A stretch of DNA of 42,664 nucleotides, from contig NZ_JALPTH010000044.1 of assembly GCF_023218175.1 (NCBI RefSeq), forward strand, positions 1-42,664. The letters run 5' to 3'. Within the stretch, counting starts at the first letter, position 1. The number at the start of each line of letters is the position of its first letter. The stretch is from Streptomyces lichenis. Its GTDB lineage: Bacteria > Actinomycetota > Actinomycetes > Streptomycetales > Streptomycetaceae. The notes beneath the pieces are model-generated. The model was not told the origin of the DNA, did no database searches, and worked only from the letters and a program-made list of their open reading frames with translations. A program made the position numbers and the translations under genes. Positions 23,352 through 31,093 of this stretch are shown piece by piece.

Positions 23352-24611
23352 TCAGTCGCCCCGGAGGATGGCGGTGATCCGGGCCGAGGCGGCCCGGGCG
23401 GCCGTCCCGGGGTCCTGGCCCTGGAGGACGGCGGTCATATACGGCTTGATGGGGTTGGCGGCCTCCACGTCGGCCCACTCCGGGGAGTTGGGGGTGGCCC
23501 GGCCGCCGGCGGCCGCGGCGGCCATGGCGGCGGTGGCCTCCTGGCCCTCCACCACGGAGGCCAGCGAGGACTTGTTGGGGACATAGCCCATGGTGCGGGC
23601 CAGGTCGGTCTGCCACTTCTCGCCCGCCAGCGCGGAGACCACGTCGATGGCGGCGTCCCGATCCCGGGCGTTGCGCGGGACGATCAGGTCGGAGCCGCCG
23701 GTGAAGACGGCACCGGGCTTGCCCGCGGTCTTCCCCGGGATCGGGAAGAAGCCGAGCTTTCCGTCGAGGCCGGGGTTGCGCTCCTTGATGGCGGCGGCGG
23801 CGCTGGGCGCGGCGATGATCTGGGCCACCTCGCCGTCGGCGAACACCTCGGCCTGCGGCGGGTGCTCCTCGTCGGCGTCCTTCGGGCCCTCGCCGAGGGC
23901 CTGGAGCCGCTGGTAGAAGTCGATCCCGCGCTGGGCGCCCGGGCCGTCCAGGGCGCCGGTCCACCGGCCGTCCTTCTCCACGGCGAGCTCGCCGCCCTCG
24001 TCCCAGATGAACCCGGACAGGGTGTACCAGTCCTGACCGGCGAGGTAGATCCCCTGGCCGCCGTCCTCGTTGAGCTTGGCGGTGTCGGCGAGCCACTGCT
24101 CCCGGGTGGCCGGCGGCTTGCCGATGCCACTGCGCTCGAAGAGGTCCTTGCGGTAGACCACGACCCGGTTGGCCGCGTACCAGGGGATGCCGAACTGGGC
24201 GCCGTCGACCTGCCCGGGCTCGGCGAGGCCGGGCAGCCAGTCCTGGTAGCCGAGGTCGCGGACGGACTCCAGGGTGAGGTCGTAGAGCAGGTCGGTGTCG
24301 GCGTACCGGGCGACCTGGGTGTTGCCGACCTCGATGACGTCGGGTGCGTCCTCGCTCTTCAGCGCGGTGCCGATCTTCTCCCCGATGCCGGTCCACTCCT
24401 GGAAGGCGACCTCCAGCGCCACGCCGGGGTGCTCCTCCTCGAAGGCGGTGGTGAAGCGCTTCAGGAAGTCCTCGGAGACACTGCCCTTCATCAGCCACAC
24501 CGTGACGGTGGAGCCGGACGCGCTGTCGCCGGGCAGCACACCGCACCCGGTGAGGGCCGGGGAGGCCGCGACAACGAGCGCGCAGGCGCAGGCGAGGAAC
24601 CGCTTCTTCAC
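23352..24611 (-). CDS. Sugar ABC transporter substrate-binding lipoprotein
   Basis: A 419-residue extracellular binding protein. KRFLACACALVVAASPALTGC is a lipoprotein signal with the lipobox LTGC. The mature part starts VTVWLMKGSVSEDFLKRFT and contains FQEWTGIGEKI, IEVGNTQVARYADTDLL and GIPWYAANRVVVYRKDLF, the pattern of family 1 solute-binding proteins for oligosaccharides; it resembles chito-oligosaccharide-type proteins such as DasA. No permease or ATPase gene lies next to it, so it must share a transporter elsewhere. I chose the GTG at 24611 because AAAGGTGA lies 8 bases upstream. A DasR-like operator (24695-24710) lies 84 bases before the start. Confidence 0.85.
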   Translation of the reverse strand: MKKRFLACACALVVAASPALTGCGVLPGDSASGSTVTVWLMKGSVSEDFLKRFTTAFEEEHPGVALEVAFQEWTGIGEKIGTALKSEDAPDVIEVGNTQVARYADTDLLYDLTLESVRDLGYQDWLPGLAEPGQVDGAQFGIPWYAANRVVVYRKDLFERSGIGKPPATREQWLADTAKLNEDGGQGIYLAGQDWYTLSGFIWDEGGELAVEKDGRWTGALDGPGAQRGIDFYQRLQALGEGPKDADEEHPPQAEVFADGEVAQIIAAPSAAAAIKERNPGLDGKLGFFPIPGKTAGKPGAVFTGGSDLIVPRNARDRDAAIDVVSALAGEKWQTDLARTMGYVPNKSSLASVVEGQEATAAMAAAAAGGRATPNSPEWADVEAANPIKPYMTAVLQGQDPGTAARAASARITAILRGD

Positions 24612-24992
24612 GTAGGTCACCTTTGTCCGGGGCAGGGCGGAGGTACCCGACGTGGGGGGAGGCGAGCGATTCGCTTCGGGCGCGATGGCTGGATTTTGGT
24701 ATGGACCAAAGGAAGGGTCAAGCCCTCGCCCCAGGTGACCGGGCAGTAGGCCGGCAGGCCCCGCCGGGCGGAGGTGGCGAAAACCGGTGGGGGGTCGGCG
24801 CGCCGCCGGTTGGCCTGCCCGTATGGGGGGGCCGGCGTACGCCCGGCGTACCGGCGAACCGCCCTCCCGGGCCCTGACCCGGTCCGAGCTCCCCTGAGGG
24901 GATCGTCGGGATCGCGGGTCCCGGCGCACTGGTGCACGGTGGAGGGACGTGTCCGGCGAGCGCGCGGGACACCCGACCCTTGCGGAGAGCCC
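24612..24992. other. Divergent intergenic region, binding-protein gene and dodecin
   Basis: Holds promoters for both flanking genes and the DasR-like 16-mer. It also contains direct copies of CCGGCGTAC at 24832 and 24843, and a small CCCC-TGA-GGGG hairpin near 24893. No gene is supported here. Confidence 0.5.
24695..24710. promoter_or_regulatory. DasR-like (dre) operator
   Basis: TTTGGTATGGACCAAA has perfect six-base arms TTTGGT/ACCAAA. The published DasR-responsive element is ACTGGTCTAGACCACT; the core TGGT-x-T-x-GACCA matches at 10 of 12 central positions. It lies upstream of a chito-oligosaccharide-like binding protein gene, which suits the GlcNAc-responsive DasR regulon. Confidence 0.65.
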
Positions 24993-25217
24993 ATGTCGCA
25001 CCTCACCTACCGCGTCACGGAGATCGTCGGCACCTCGCACGAGGGCGTGGACGAGGCTCTGCGCAACGGCATCGCCCGCGCCTCCGAGACGCTGCGCCAT
25101 CTGGACTGGTTCGAGGTGACGCAGGTCCGGGGCCACATCGAGGACGGGCGGATCGCCCACTACCAGGTGGGGATGAAGGTCGGCTTCCGGCTGGAGGACG
25201 GCGAAGCCGCGGGCTGA
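24993..25217 (+). CDS. Dodecin (flavin-binding)
   Basis: A 74-residue dodecin, a small beta-alpha-beta-beta protein that forms a hollow dodecamer storing flavins (FMN/FAD) in the cytoplasm. MSHLTYRVTEIVGTSHEG, ALRNGIARASETLRHLDWFEV and HYQVGMKVGFRLED are the family pattern; the Trp in HLDWFEV is the flavin-stacking residue. The ATG at 24993 is preceded by GCGGAGAG. The upstream open frame is not coding. Length and composition are exactly as expected. It is divergent from the sugar-binding lipoprotein gene. Confidence 0.93.
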   Translation: MSHLTYRVTEIVGTSHEGVDEALRNGIARASETLRHLDWFEVTQVRGHIEDGRIAHYQVGMKVGFRLEDGEAAG

Positions 25218-25231
25218 GCCCGACCGCGGAC

Positions 25232-25723
25232 TCAGGTACGGCCCTCGCGCTCCTGCGCCCGGTGCAGCGTCTCGGCGCCGGTCGCCGCCCAGCGGGCCCG
25301 TACCACCGGGATGCCGGTGCGTTCGGCGGCGTCGCAGACCAGTTCGTCGTCGTCCACCAGGACCCGGATCTCCCGGTCGGCGGCCAGCCGACGCAGCGCC
25401 GCCGCCTTGGTGGTACGCGCCGGGCGGCGGTCGTCGTCGGCCCGCATCAGCAGCCGCCCCTCGGGCAGCCCGTGCTCGGCGAGCCAGGCCAGGCTGTCCT
25501 CGCGGCACCGCTCGGGGCGGCCGGTGAGATAGACGATCTCGCACTCCTCGGCGCTCCGGTGGCACAGCTCCACCCCGGCCGCCAGCGGCGGGTCCTGGCG
25601 CGCCGCCGCGAAGAAGCGGGCCCAGTCGCGCGGCCGGCGCTCCAGGAAGTGCTGGCGCCCGCGGGCGTCGGAGAGGGTGTTGTCCAGGTCGAAGACGGCC
25701 AGAGGCCTGGTGTCGCGGGTCAC
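25232..25723 (-). CDS. HAD-superfamily phosphatase
   Basis: A 163-residue HAD hydrolase. FDLDNTLSD (D12, D14) is motif I with the nucleophile and acid-base Asp; VYLTGRPERCREDSLAWL is motif II; TTKAAALRRL and VLVDDDELVCDAAE give the Lys and the acidic motif IV. The sequence around the Arg-rich LTGRPERCR resembles the phosphatase half of polynucleotide kinase/phosphatase-type proteins, but the substrate is unknown. The GTG at 25723 (VTRDTRPLAVFDLD) is the likely start; a TTG at 25741 would add six residues. Its stop faces the dodecin stop 14 bases away. Confidence 0.8.
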   Translation of the reverse strand: MTRDTRPLAVFDLDNTLSDARGRQHFLERRPRDWARFFAAARQDPPLAAGVELCHRSAEECEIVYLTGRPERCREDSLAWLAEHGLPEGRLLMRADDDRRPARTTKAAALRRLAADREIRVLVDDDELVCDAAERTGIPVVRARWAATGAETLHRAQEREGRT

Positions 25724-25837
25724 GGCCGCCAGCGTAGGCAATCCGCGGCGCCGCCGGGCGTGGCGACGCCCCGGTCTCCCCGGCAGCTGCCCTCGTCGTC
25801 AAGCCCGGCGAGGACGCGGTCCCCGCCGCGGACCCTG

Positions 25838-27109
25838 TCACAGCTCGTTCAGCATGCGTTGCTGGTGGCGGTGGCCGATCGTCTCGTAGCCGATCACGGT
25901 GACGAAGGGGGCGAGCATGACCACGAGCAGGCACACCGCGACGGAGGTCCCGGCGGCTGACAGGAGTACCGCTGCGGCCAGCACGACGAGGGTGAGCGAG
26001 ATGAGCAGGAGGTGGAACCGGTCCGCCGCCGAGAAGAGCAGAGTGTGGAGCAGGTAGACCATGAGCAGGTAGAGGCCGGCCGGGAGGGCCAGGGACAGCA
26101 CGACGGCGGTCCCACCCAGGTGCGCGTGGTGTTCCATGTACAGGCCGGCCACGTGCAGCCCCGCTCCGACGCCCGCGATGCCGATGAAGACGGGGATGTG
26201 CCCGTAGCCGAAGAGGTAGCCGCGCCCGCGGCGGTGGGCGAGGATGTCGCCGAACGGAGTGGCGAAGTAGACCCACCACATTCCGAAGGTCAGTCCCACC
26301 CCGGCGACGACGACGGCGACGGCGTCGCCGGTCCACCGCGTACCGTCCGCGCCGCCGAGGAGGTCGCCCGAGGAGGCCGCGGTGCCGACCACGCTCTCAC
26401 CGAGCACGATGATCGCGAACAGGCCGTAGCGCTCGGCCACATGGTGCGGATGCCAGGGGGTGCCACCGGCCCCGCCCTGGGCGAGAAGCGGCAGCAGCAG
26501 CTCCAGGGTTCCGATCACGACGACGGCGACGATGACGGCCAGGAACGGCAGGTGCGCGAAGGCGACCACCGTCCAGCAGACCTGGGCGACCAGGGTCCAC
26601 AGGAGGTCCGCCTTGCTCACCTCGCGGAACTCGGGGGACTGCCGGTACACGCGCCACCACTGGAGCACCATCGCGACACGCATCACGATGTACCCGAGGA
26701 CCATCACCCGCAGGTTCAGCCGGCCGCCCTCTTCCGCGGAGTGGAACAGCGCGGGGATGCCGAGCGCGAAGACGACGACGCCGATCATCTGCACCATCGT
26801 GAGCGTTCGGTAGAGCCAGTCGTCCGTGCCGAAGGCGGAGGCGAACCAGCTGAAGCCGATCCAGGCGATGCTGATCGCGAACATGGCGAGGAGGAACGCC
26901 AGGACCGCCGGCGCGAGGTGCCCCTCGGCGAGCAGTTCGGCGAAGTGGTGGGCCGCGGTGCCGACCGCGACGACGAAGGTCAGGTCGAACAGCAGCTCCA
27001 GGGGTGTGGCGACCCGGTGGGTTTCCTCCGGGTCCCGTCCCGTCATGGGCAGGAGCCGGTGGGCGAGCCTGCCTCTGCCGGTCGCGCTGGTGTGAGGGGA
27101 GTCGCTCAT
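25838..27109 (-). CDS. Low-temperature-requirement protein A family (LtrA)
   Basis: A 423-residue polytopic membrane protein with about 10-12 hydrophobic segments. ATPLELLFDLTFVVAVGTAAHHF near the N-terminus and RYGLFAIIVLGESVVGTA are the diagnostic LtrA blocks, and the cytoplasmic-membrane family is widespread in actinomycetes. LtrA was named from a Listeria mutant that grows poorly at low temperature; its molecular job is not known. I start at 27109 (MSDSPHTSA) because AGGA lies 8 bases upstream; a further ATG at 27118 has none. It lies 90 bases after the aldehyde dehydrogenase remnant on the same strand. Confidence 0.86.
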   Translation of the reverse strand: MSDSPHTSATGRGRLAHRLLPMTGRDPEETHRVATPLELLFDLTFVVAVGTAAHHFAELLAEGHLAPAVLAFLLAMFAISIAWIGFSWFASAFGTDDWLYRTLTMVQMIGVVVFALGIPALFHSAEEGGRLNLRVMVLGYIVMRVAMVLQWWRVYRQSPEFREVSKADLLWTLVAQVCWTVVAFAHLPFLAVIVAVVVIGTLELLLPLLAQGGAGGTPWHPHHVAERYGLFAIIVLGESVVGTAASSGDLLGGADGTRWTGDAVAVVVAGVGLTFGMWWVYFATPFGDILAHRRGRGYLFGYGHIPVFIGIAGVGAGLHVAGLYMEHHAHLGGTAVVLSLALPAGLYLLMVYLLHTLLFSAADRFHLLLISLTLVVLAAAVLLSAAGTSVAVCLLVVMLAPFVTVIGYETIGHRHQQRMLNEL

Positions 27110-27199
27110 GAGCAGCATCCTGTCGGAAGGGATCGTGCCGCGCCTGGGCAGCCGGGTCGCGGGCGCGACCGGCGTCTGGCCGCCCGGCCCCGGGGTCTC

Positions 27200-27922
27200 T
27201 CAGGCGGTGACGCCGACGATGGACGTGGTCTCCAGGTACTCGCCGACGCCGAAGTCGGCCCACTCGCGCCGTTGCCGGACTGCTTGCAGCCGCCCCAGGA
27301 GGTGTTGACGTCGAAGTCGGCGTCGTTGACAAGCACGTAGCCGGTGCGCATCCGCTCGGCGACGGCGCGGGCCTGCCGCGGGTCGGGGTGCCGGTGACGT
27401 ATCCGCACAGGCCGAACGGGGAGTCGTCGGCGATGCCCACCGCCTCGTCGAGGGTGTCGTAGGTGAGGACGGACAGGACGGGGCCGAAGATCTCCTCGCG
27501 GGCGATGGTCATGCCGCCTGTGACGTCGGCGAAGACGGTGGGCTTGACGAAGTGGCCGTCTTTCAGGGGGTCGGGCAGGCCGGGCTTGCCCAGGCCGCCG
27601 GTGACGAGCCAGGCGCCAGGGTGCGGGAGAGGCTGATCGGCGAGCCGAGTTCAGCGGTGACCGCCTGCGCCCTGTCCTCCGCCCGGCGGGCGTACTCGGC
27701 TCCGACGGCCTCCAGCAGCCCGATACGCTCGGCGGGCGAGGTGGCGCCGAACGCGGGACACGCCTCCCGCGCCGCGCGGATCGCCCGTTCGACGTCCGCG
27801 CCGCCTCCCAGGACCGTCCGGCCGCCGACCCGGCCCCTGGCGGGGCCGGTCAGCTCCTGAACGGTGCCGTCAGCCGGCGTGGTCCACTCCCCGTTGATGT
27901 ACAGCTGCCGGGCTTCGCGCAT
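27200..27922 (-). pseudogene. Aldehyde dehydrogenase pseudogene (deleted and frameshifted)
   Basis: Begins as a normal NAD(P)-dependent aldehyde dehydrogenase: MREARQLYINGEWTTPADGT to AVTAELGSPISLSRTLAPG, about residues 1-105. The frame then changes and jumps to C-terminal sequence: KDGHFVKPTVFADVTGGMT, REEIFGPVLSVLTYD and SPFGLCGYV. Another shift near 27390-27400 gives RAVAERMRTGYVLVNDADFD with SWGGCKQSGNG, and a third near 27265 is needed to read WADFGVGEYLETTSIVGVTA and its stop at 27200. About 250-280 central residues, including the NAD-binding region, the catalytic Glu and the Cys, are absent. The intact gene should be about 1.4 kb. Three shifts plus the deletion make sequencing error an unlikely explanation. 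It was probably the partner of the alcohol dehydrogenase next door. Confidence 0.85.
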
Positions 27923-27950
27923 GACGGGGTCCTTTCCGAAGAGGGGGTGA

Positions 27951-27985
27951 GGGGTGCCGGGCGGCGAGCCGCCGCCCGGCACCCC
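27951..27985 (-). terminator. Terminator downstream of the alcohol dehydrogenase gene
   Basis: GGGGTGCCGGGCGGC (27951-27965) pairs perfectly with 27971-27985 around a five-base GAGCC loop. It lies 38 bases after the adh stop and before the aldehyde dehydrogenase remnant. Confidence 0.85.
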
Positions 27986-28023
27986 GGTCCGCACCGCGGC
28001 GGGCCGGGGCAGGCTCCCGCCGG

Positions 28024-29043
28024 TCAGGCGTGCGGGGTGAGCACGCCGCGGAAGCGCATCTCGCCCGAGGCGAGCCGGTCATAGGCGTCGGTGGCCCGGT
28101 CGAGCGGGAAGGTCTCGGTGATCGGCTTGACCTTGCCCTTCGCGGCGAGGTCGAGGACCTCGGCCAGGTAGTGCCGGCCTCCGTGGGTGGACCCGATGAC
28201 CCGCTGGCGCATCATGTGGAACGGCACGCCCTCGGAGGAGATCGAGAACGGCTGGGTGAAGTCCAGACCGCTCAGGACCACACGGCCGTCGGGGCGCAGG
28301 CCGGTCATCGCCTCCTCCGCCGCGCCGAAGGCGTTGGTGGTGACCAGCAGCACGTCCGTCCCGCCCAGATCACGCAGCTCCTTGCCGTTGGCGACGACAT
28401 GGTCGGCACCGAGCCGGAGGGCCAGGTCGTGCTTGTCGGGTGAGTGGGTGATCGCGATGGTCTCAAAGCCGGACGCCTTGGCCAGTTGCAGGGCCACGTG
28501 CCCCAGCCCGCCGATGCCGACGACGGCGACCTTCTCGTGCGGCTGCGGCGAGGCGTCCCGCAGGCCGCTCCATGTGGTGTACCCGGCGCACATCATGGGC
28601 GCCGCGTCCTCGTAGGACAGGGCGTCGGGCAGCAGCACCGTTCCCCCGGCCGTGACCGCGATGTACTCCGCGTGGCCGCCCTGTGCCGAGAACCCGGTGG
28701 TCCGTGCCCCGGGGCAGTTCATCGCGGTCTGGCCGGTCAGCGGCCGGTTCTCGCGGCAGTAGTCGCACCGGCCGCATGCCGACTGCACCCAGGTGGTGCC
28801 GACCCGGTCACCGACCCGGCGGGTGTGCACGCCGGCGCCCACCTCGACGACCTCCCCGACGACCTCGTGGCCCGGGGTCTGGGGGTAGATGTCGCCGCCG
28901 TAGCCCGTGGTGGCCCACACGTCGGTGAAGCACATGCCCGAAGCGTGGACCTTCACCAGTACCTGGCCCGGCTCGGCCGTCGGCGTCGGGACCTCCCGGA
29001 CCTCCCACGGCTGGTTCGCACCGGTCATCACCACAGCCTTCAT
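28024..29043 (-). CDS. Zinc-dependent alcohol dehydrogenase
   Basis: A 339-residue MDR alcohol dehydrogenase that oxidises alcohols to aldehydes with NAD(P)+. Catalytic zinc ligands are C38 (GMCFTDV), H59-E60 (TPGHEVVGEVVEVG) and probably C152 (MMCAGYTTWSG); the nucleotide loop is VAVVGIGGLGHVALQLA. The structural zinc lobe has C90, C93, C96 and C110, so the last gap is 13 residues instead of the usual 7. The ATG at 29043 has AAGGAG seven bases upstream. It is divergent from a tetR gene, with inverted-repeat operators between, so is likely repressed by that TetR protein. The next gene downstream is an aldehyde dehydrogenase remnant. Confidence 0.9.
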   Translation of the reverse strand: MKAVVMTGANQPWEVREVPTPTAEPGQVLVKVHASGMCFTDVWATTGYGGDIYPQTPGHEVVGEVVEVGAGVHTRRVGDRVGTTWVQSACGRCDYCRENRPLTGQTAMNCPGARTTGFSAQGGHAEYIAVTAGGTVLLPDALSYEDAAPMMCAGYTTWSGLRDASPQPHEKVAVVGIGGLGHVALQLAKASGFETIAITHSPDKHDLALRLGADHVVANGKELRDLGGTDVLLVTTNAFGAAEEAMTGLRPDGRVVLSGLDFTQPFSISSEGVPFHMMRQRVIGSTHGGRHYLAEVLDLAAKGKVKPITETFPLDRATDAYDRLASGEMRFRGVLTPHA

Positions 29044-29097
29044 GAGCTCGCTCCTTGCCTGCGGGTATGCGGGACTCCGGCCCCCGGGGGCCAGAGG

Positions 29098-29111
29098 TAA
29101 CCATCTGGTTA
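29098..29111. promoter_or_regulatory. TetR operator site 1 (TAACCATCTGGTTA)
   Basis: Perfect palindrome with six-base arms and two-base centre, 55 bases upstream of the alcohol dehydrogenase ATG. The site probably covers its promoter. Likely bound by the divergent TetR protein. Confidence 0.75.
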
Positions 29112-29145
29112 GATACACCGTAACGCAGAACGCGCCACCCATCAA

Positions 29146-29159
29146 TAACCAGATAGTTA
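29146..29159. promoter_or_regulatory. TetR operator site 2 (TAACCAGATAGTTA)
   Basis: A 14-mer with TAAC/GTTA ends at the same spacing as site 1, 48 bases away, so nearly the same DNA face. Its left half, TAACCA, is identical to that of site 1. Confidence 0.65.
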
Positions 29160-29198
29160 CCCGGACGCTCCGAAGCGGGACCGCCCTCGGCGGACCTC

Positions 29199-29212
29199 AC
29201 TATCCGTGTAGT
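29199..29212. promoter_or_regulatory. Possible TetR operator site 3 (ACTA-N6-TAGT)
   Basis: A weaker 14-mer, followed by TA, so that its right side reads TAGTTA as in site 2. It lies 25 bases before the tetR ATG, a position suited to autoregulation. Confidence 0.4.
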
Positions 29213-29236
29213 TACGGCGCGCACTAACCTTTACTC

Positions 29237-29863
29237 ATGCCACCGGACGCCACCGCCACCAAGAAGCGCCTGCTCACCGCCGCGTACCACGAGTTCGCGC
29301 AGTTCGGGCTGGCAGGTGCCCGCGTGGACCGCATCGCCGAGGCCGCCCAGGCGAACAAGCGCCTGATCTATGTCCACTTCGGCAACAAGGACGACCTCTT
29401 CGACCTCGTGGTCGCCAACAGCCTGGAAGACCTCGCCCAGGCCGTCCCCTTCACCGCCGACGACCTCCCCGGCTACGCGGGCAGCCTCTTCGACTACCTC
29501 CTGGACCACCCCCAGGTCCTGCGCCTGACCGGATGGTCCCAGCTGGAGCGCCCCGACGCCCCACCGGCACAGGTCGAGGCCTACCGACCCAAGATCGGCG
29601 CCATCTCCAGCGCCCAGCAACAGGACCTCGTCACCACCGAGGTCACCCCCGCCGACGTCCTCGCCCTTCTGCTCGGACTGACCACCGCCTGGGCCAACGC
29701 CTCCCCCGCCCTGCGATCCCTGGCGGACCAACCGCCATGGGACCCCGAACGCCTGCGGATCCACCGCGCCGCGATGACCGCCGCGGTGCGGGCACTCACC
29801 ACGCCGCCGTCCACCAGCGGAGACGAGAACACGGCTCGACCGCCCACCGCCCTCACGCCCTGA
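29237..29863 (+). CDS. TetR-family transcriptional regulator
   Basis: A 208-residue repressor. The N-terminal helix-turn-helix covers about residues 8-55: RLLTAAYHEFAQFGLAGARVDRIAEAAQANKRLIYVHFGNKDDLFD. The C-terminal ligand domain contains TGWSQLERPDAPPAQVE and LLLGLTTAWANASPAL, as in other TetR proteins of the YcdC/RutR-like type (TetR_C_17-like, by memory). There is no Shine-Dalgarno before the ATG at 29237, so it may be leaderless. Gene order and the repeated 14-mers between the divergent starts suggest it controls the alcohol dehydrogenase and itself; the inducer, perhaps an alcohol or aldehyde, is unknown. Confidence 0.9.
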   Translation: MPPDATATKKRLLTAAYHEFAQFGLAGARVDRIAEAAQANKRLIYVHFGNKDDLFDLVVANSLEDLAQAVPFTADDLPGYAGSLFDYLLDHPQVLRLTGWSQLERPDAPPAQVEAYRPKIGAISSAQQQDLVTTEVTPADVLALLLGLTTAWANASPALRSLADQPPWDPERLRIHRAAMTAAVRALTTPPSTSGDENTARPPTALTP

Positions 29864-29917
29864 AGCGGACGCCACCGAGAGAGGCCGCATCGTCGGCGCC
29901 GCGATCCGTCGCGGCCC

Positions 29918-31093
29918 TCACGGCTTGAGGACGACCTTCTCGCAGCGGTCCTTCTTGTTCTTGAACAGGTCGTAGCCGGTCGGCGCCTCGGTCAGGGGCA
30001 GCCGGTGGGTGATGACCCGGGTGGGGTCGATCCTGCCCTGCTCGATCAGGCCCAGCAGCGGCTTCATGTACTTCTGGACGTGGCACTGGCCGGTGCGCAG
30101 GGTCAGCGACCTGTTCATCCAGGCGCCCACCGGGAACGTGTCGACCATCCCGCCGTAGACGCCGATGACCGAGACCACACCTCCGCTGCGGCAGGACATG
30201 ATGGCCTGGCGCAGGACGTGCGGCCGGTCGGTCTCGGAGCGGACCGCCTGCTTGGCACGGTCGTAGAGGTGGACGTGGGAGGCGCCGTGCGTGGCCTCCA
30301 GGCCGACCGCGTCGATGCACTTGTCGGGGCCACGGCCGCCGGTGAGTTCGAGCAGGGCGGACCGTACGTCGGTGTCCTCGAAGTCGATGGCGGTGTAGCC
30401 CTGGGCGGAGGCCATGTCGAGGCGGTAGGTCTCCTTGTCGATGGCGATGACCTTCTCCGCGCCCAGGACCCGGGCGCTGTCCATGGCGAACTGGCCGACC
30501 GGCCCGGCGCCCCAGACGGCGACGACGTCGCCTTCCTCGATGTCGCACATGTCGGCGCCCATGTATCCGGTCGGCAGGATGTCGGACAGGAAGAGCACCT
30601 GCTCGTCGGTCAGGTCCGACTCGATCCTGAGGGCGTTGGCGTCGGCGAGCACCACCCGCGCATACTCGGCCTGGCCGCCGGCGAAACCGCCGGTGAGATG
30701 GGAGTACCCGTAGATGCCGCAGGTGGGATGACCGAACATCTTCTCCGAGATCCCGGCGTTGGGGTTGCTGTTCTCGCAGCACGAGTACAGTTCCGCGCGG
30801 CAGGACGCACAGGCGCCGCAGGCGATGGGGAAGGGCACCACGACCCGGTCGCCGACGCGCAGGGTGCCGTCGCTGATGCCGGGGCCGACCTCGACGACTT
30901 CCCCCATGAACTCATGGCCCAGGATGTCGCCCTTCTCCATGGTCGGGACGTAGCCGTCGACCAGATGGAGGTCGGAGCCGCAGATCGCCGTCGAGGTGAT
31001 CTTCACGATGGCGTCGCGGCGGTTCAGGATCGAGGGGTCGGGGACGTCCCGCACCGTGACCGAGTTGCGTCCCGTCCAGCAGTTGGCCTTCAT
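29918..31093 (-). CDS. Formaldehyde dehydrogenase-like zinc dehydrogenase
   Basis: A 391-residue MDR enzyme of the glutathione-independent formaldehyde dehydrogenase type. Catalytic zinc residues are C38 (AICGSDLHLVDGY) and H60-E61 (ILGHEFMGEVVEVG). The structural zinc lobe has C92, C95, C98 and C106 (ACGACASCRAELYSCC). The long insertion SNPNAGISEKMFGHPTCGIYGYSHLTGG and VAVWGAGPVGQFAM fit this branch, whose known members have tightly bound NAD. It could oxidise formaldehyde or other aldehydes/alcohols; substrate is not certain. GGAGG precedes the ATG at 31093, which overlaps the stop of the SRPBCC gene by four bases, so the two are co-translated. Confidence 0.85.
   Translation of the reverse strand: MKANCWTGRNSVTVRDVPDPSILNRRDAIVKITSTAICGSDLHLVDGYVPTMEKGDILGHEFMGEVVEVGPGISDGTLRVGDRVVVPFPIACGACASCRAELYSCCENSNPNAGISEKMFGHPTCGIYGYSHLTGGFAGGQAEYARVVLADANALRIESDLTDEQVLFLSDILPTGYMGADMCDIEEGDVVAVWGAGPVGQFAMDSARVLGAEKVIAIDKETYRLDMASAQGYTAIDFEDTDVRSALLELTGGRGPDKCIDAVGLEATHGASHVHLYDRAKQAVRSETDRPHVLRQAIMSCRSGGVVSVIGVYGGMVDTFPVGAWMNRSLTLRTGQCHVQKYMKPLLGLIEQGRIDPTRVITHRLPLTEAPTGYDLFKNKKDRCEKVVLKP

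Noticed and set aside
27200..27922. Aldehyde dehydrogenase frame changes as sequencing errors
   Set aside because: Single-base errors cannot explain the loss of about 250-280 central residues; at least three frame changes are also needed.
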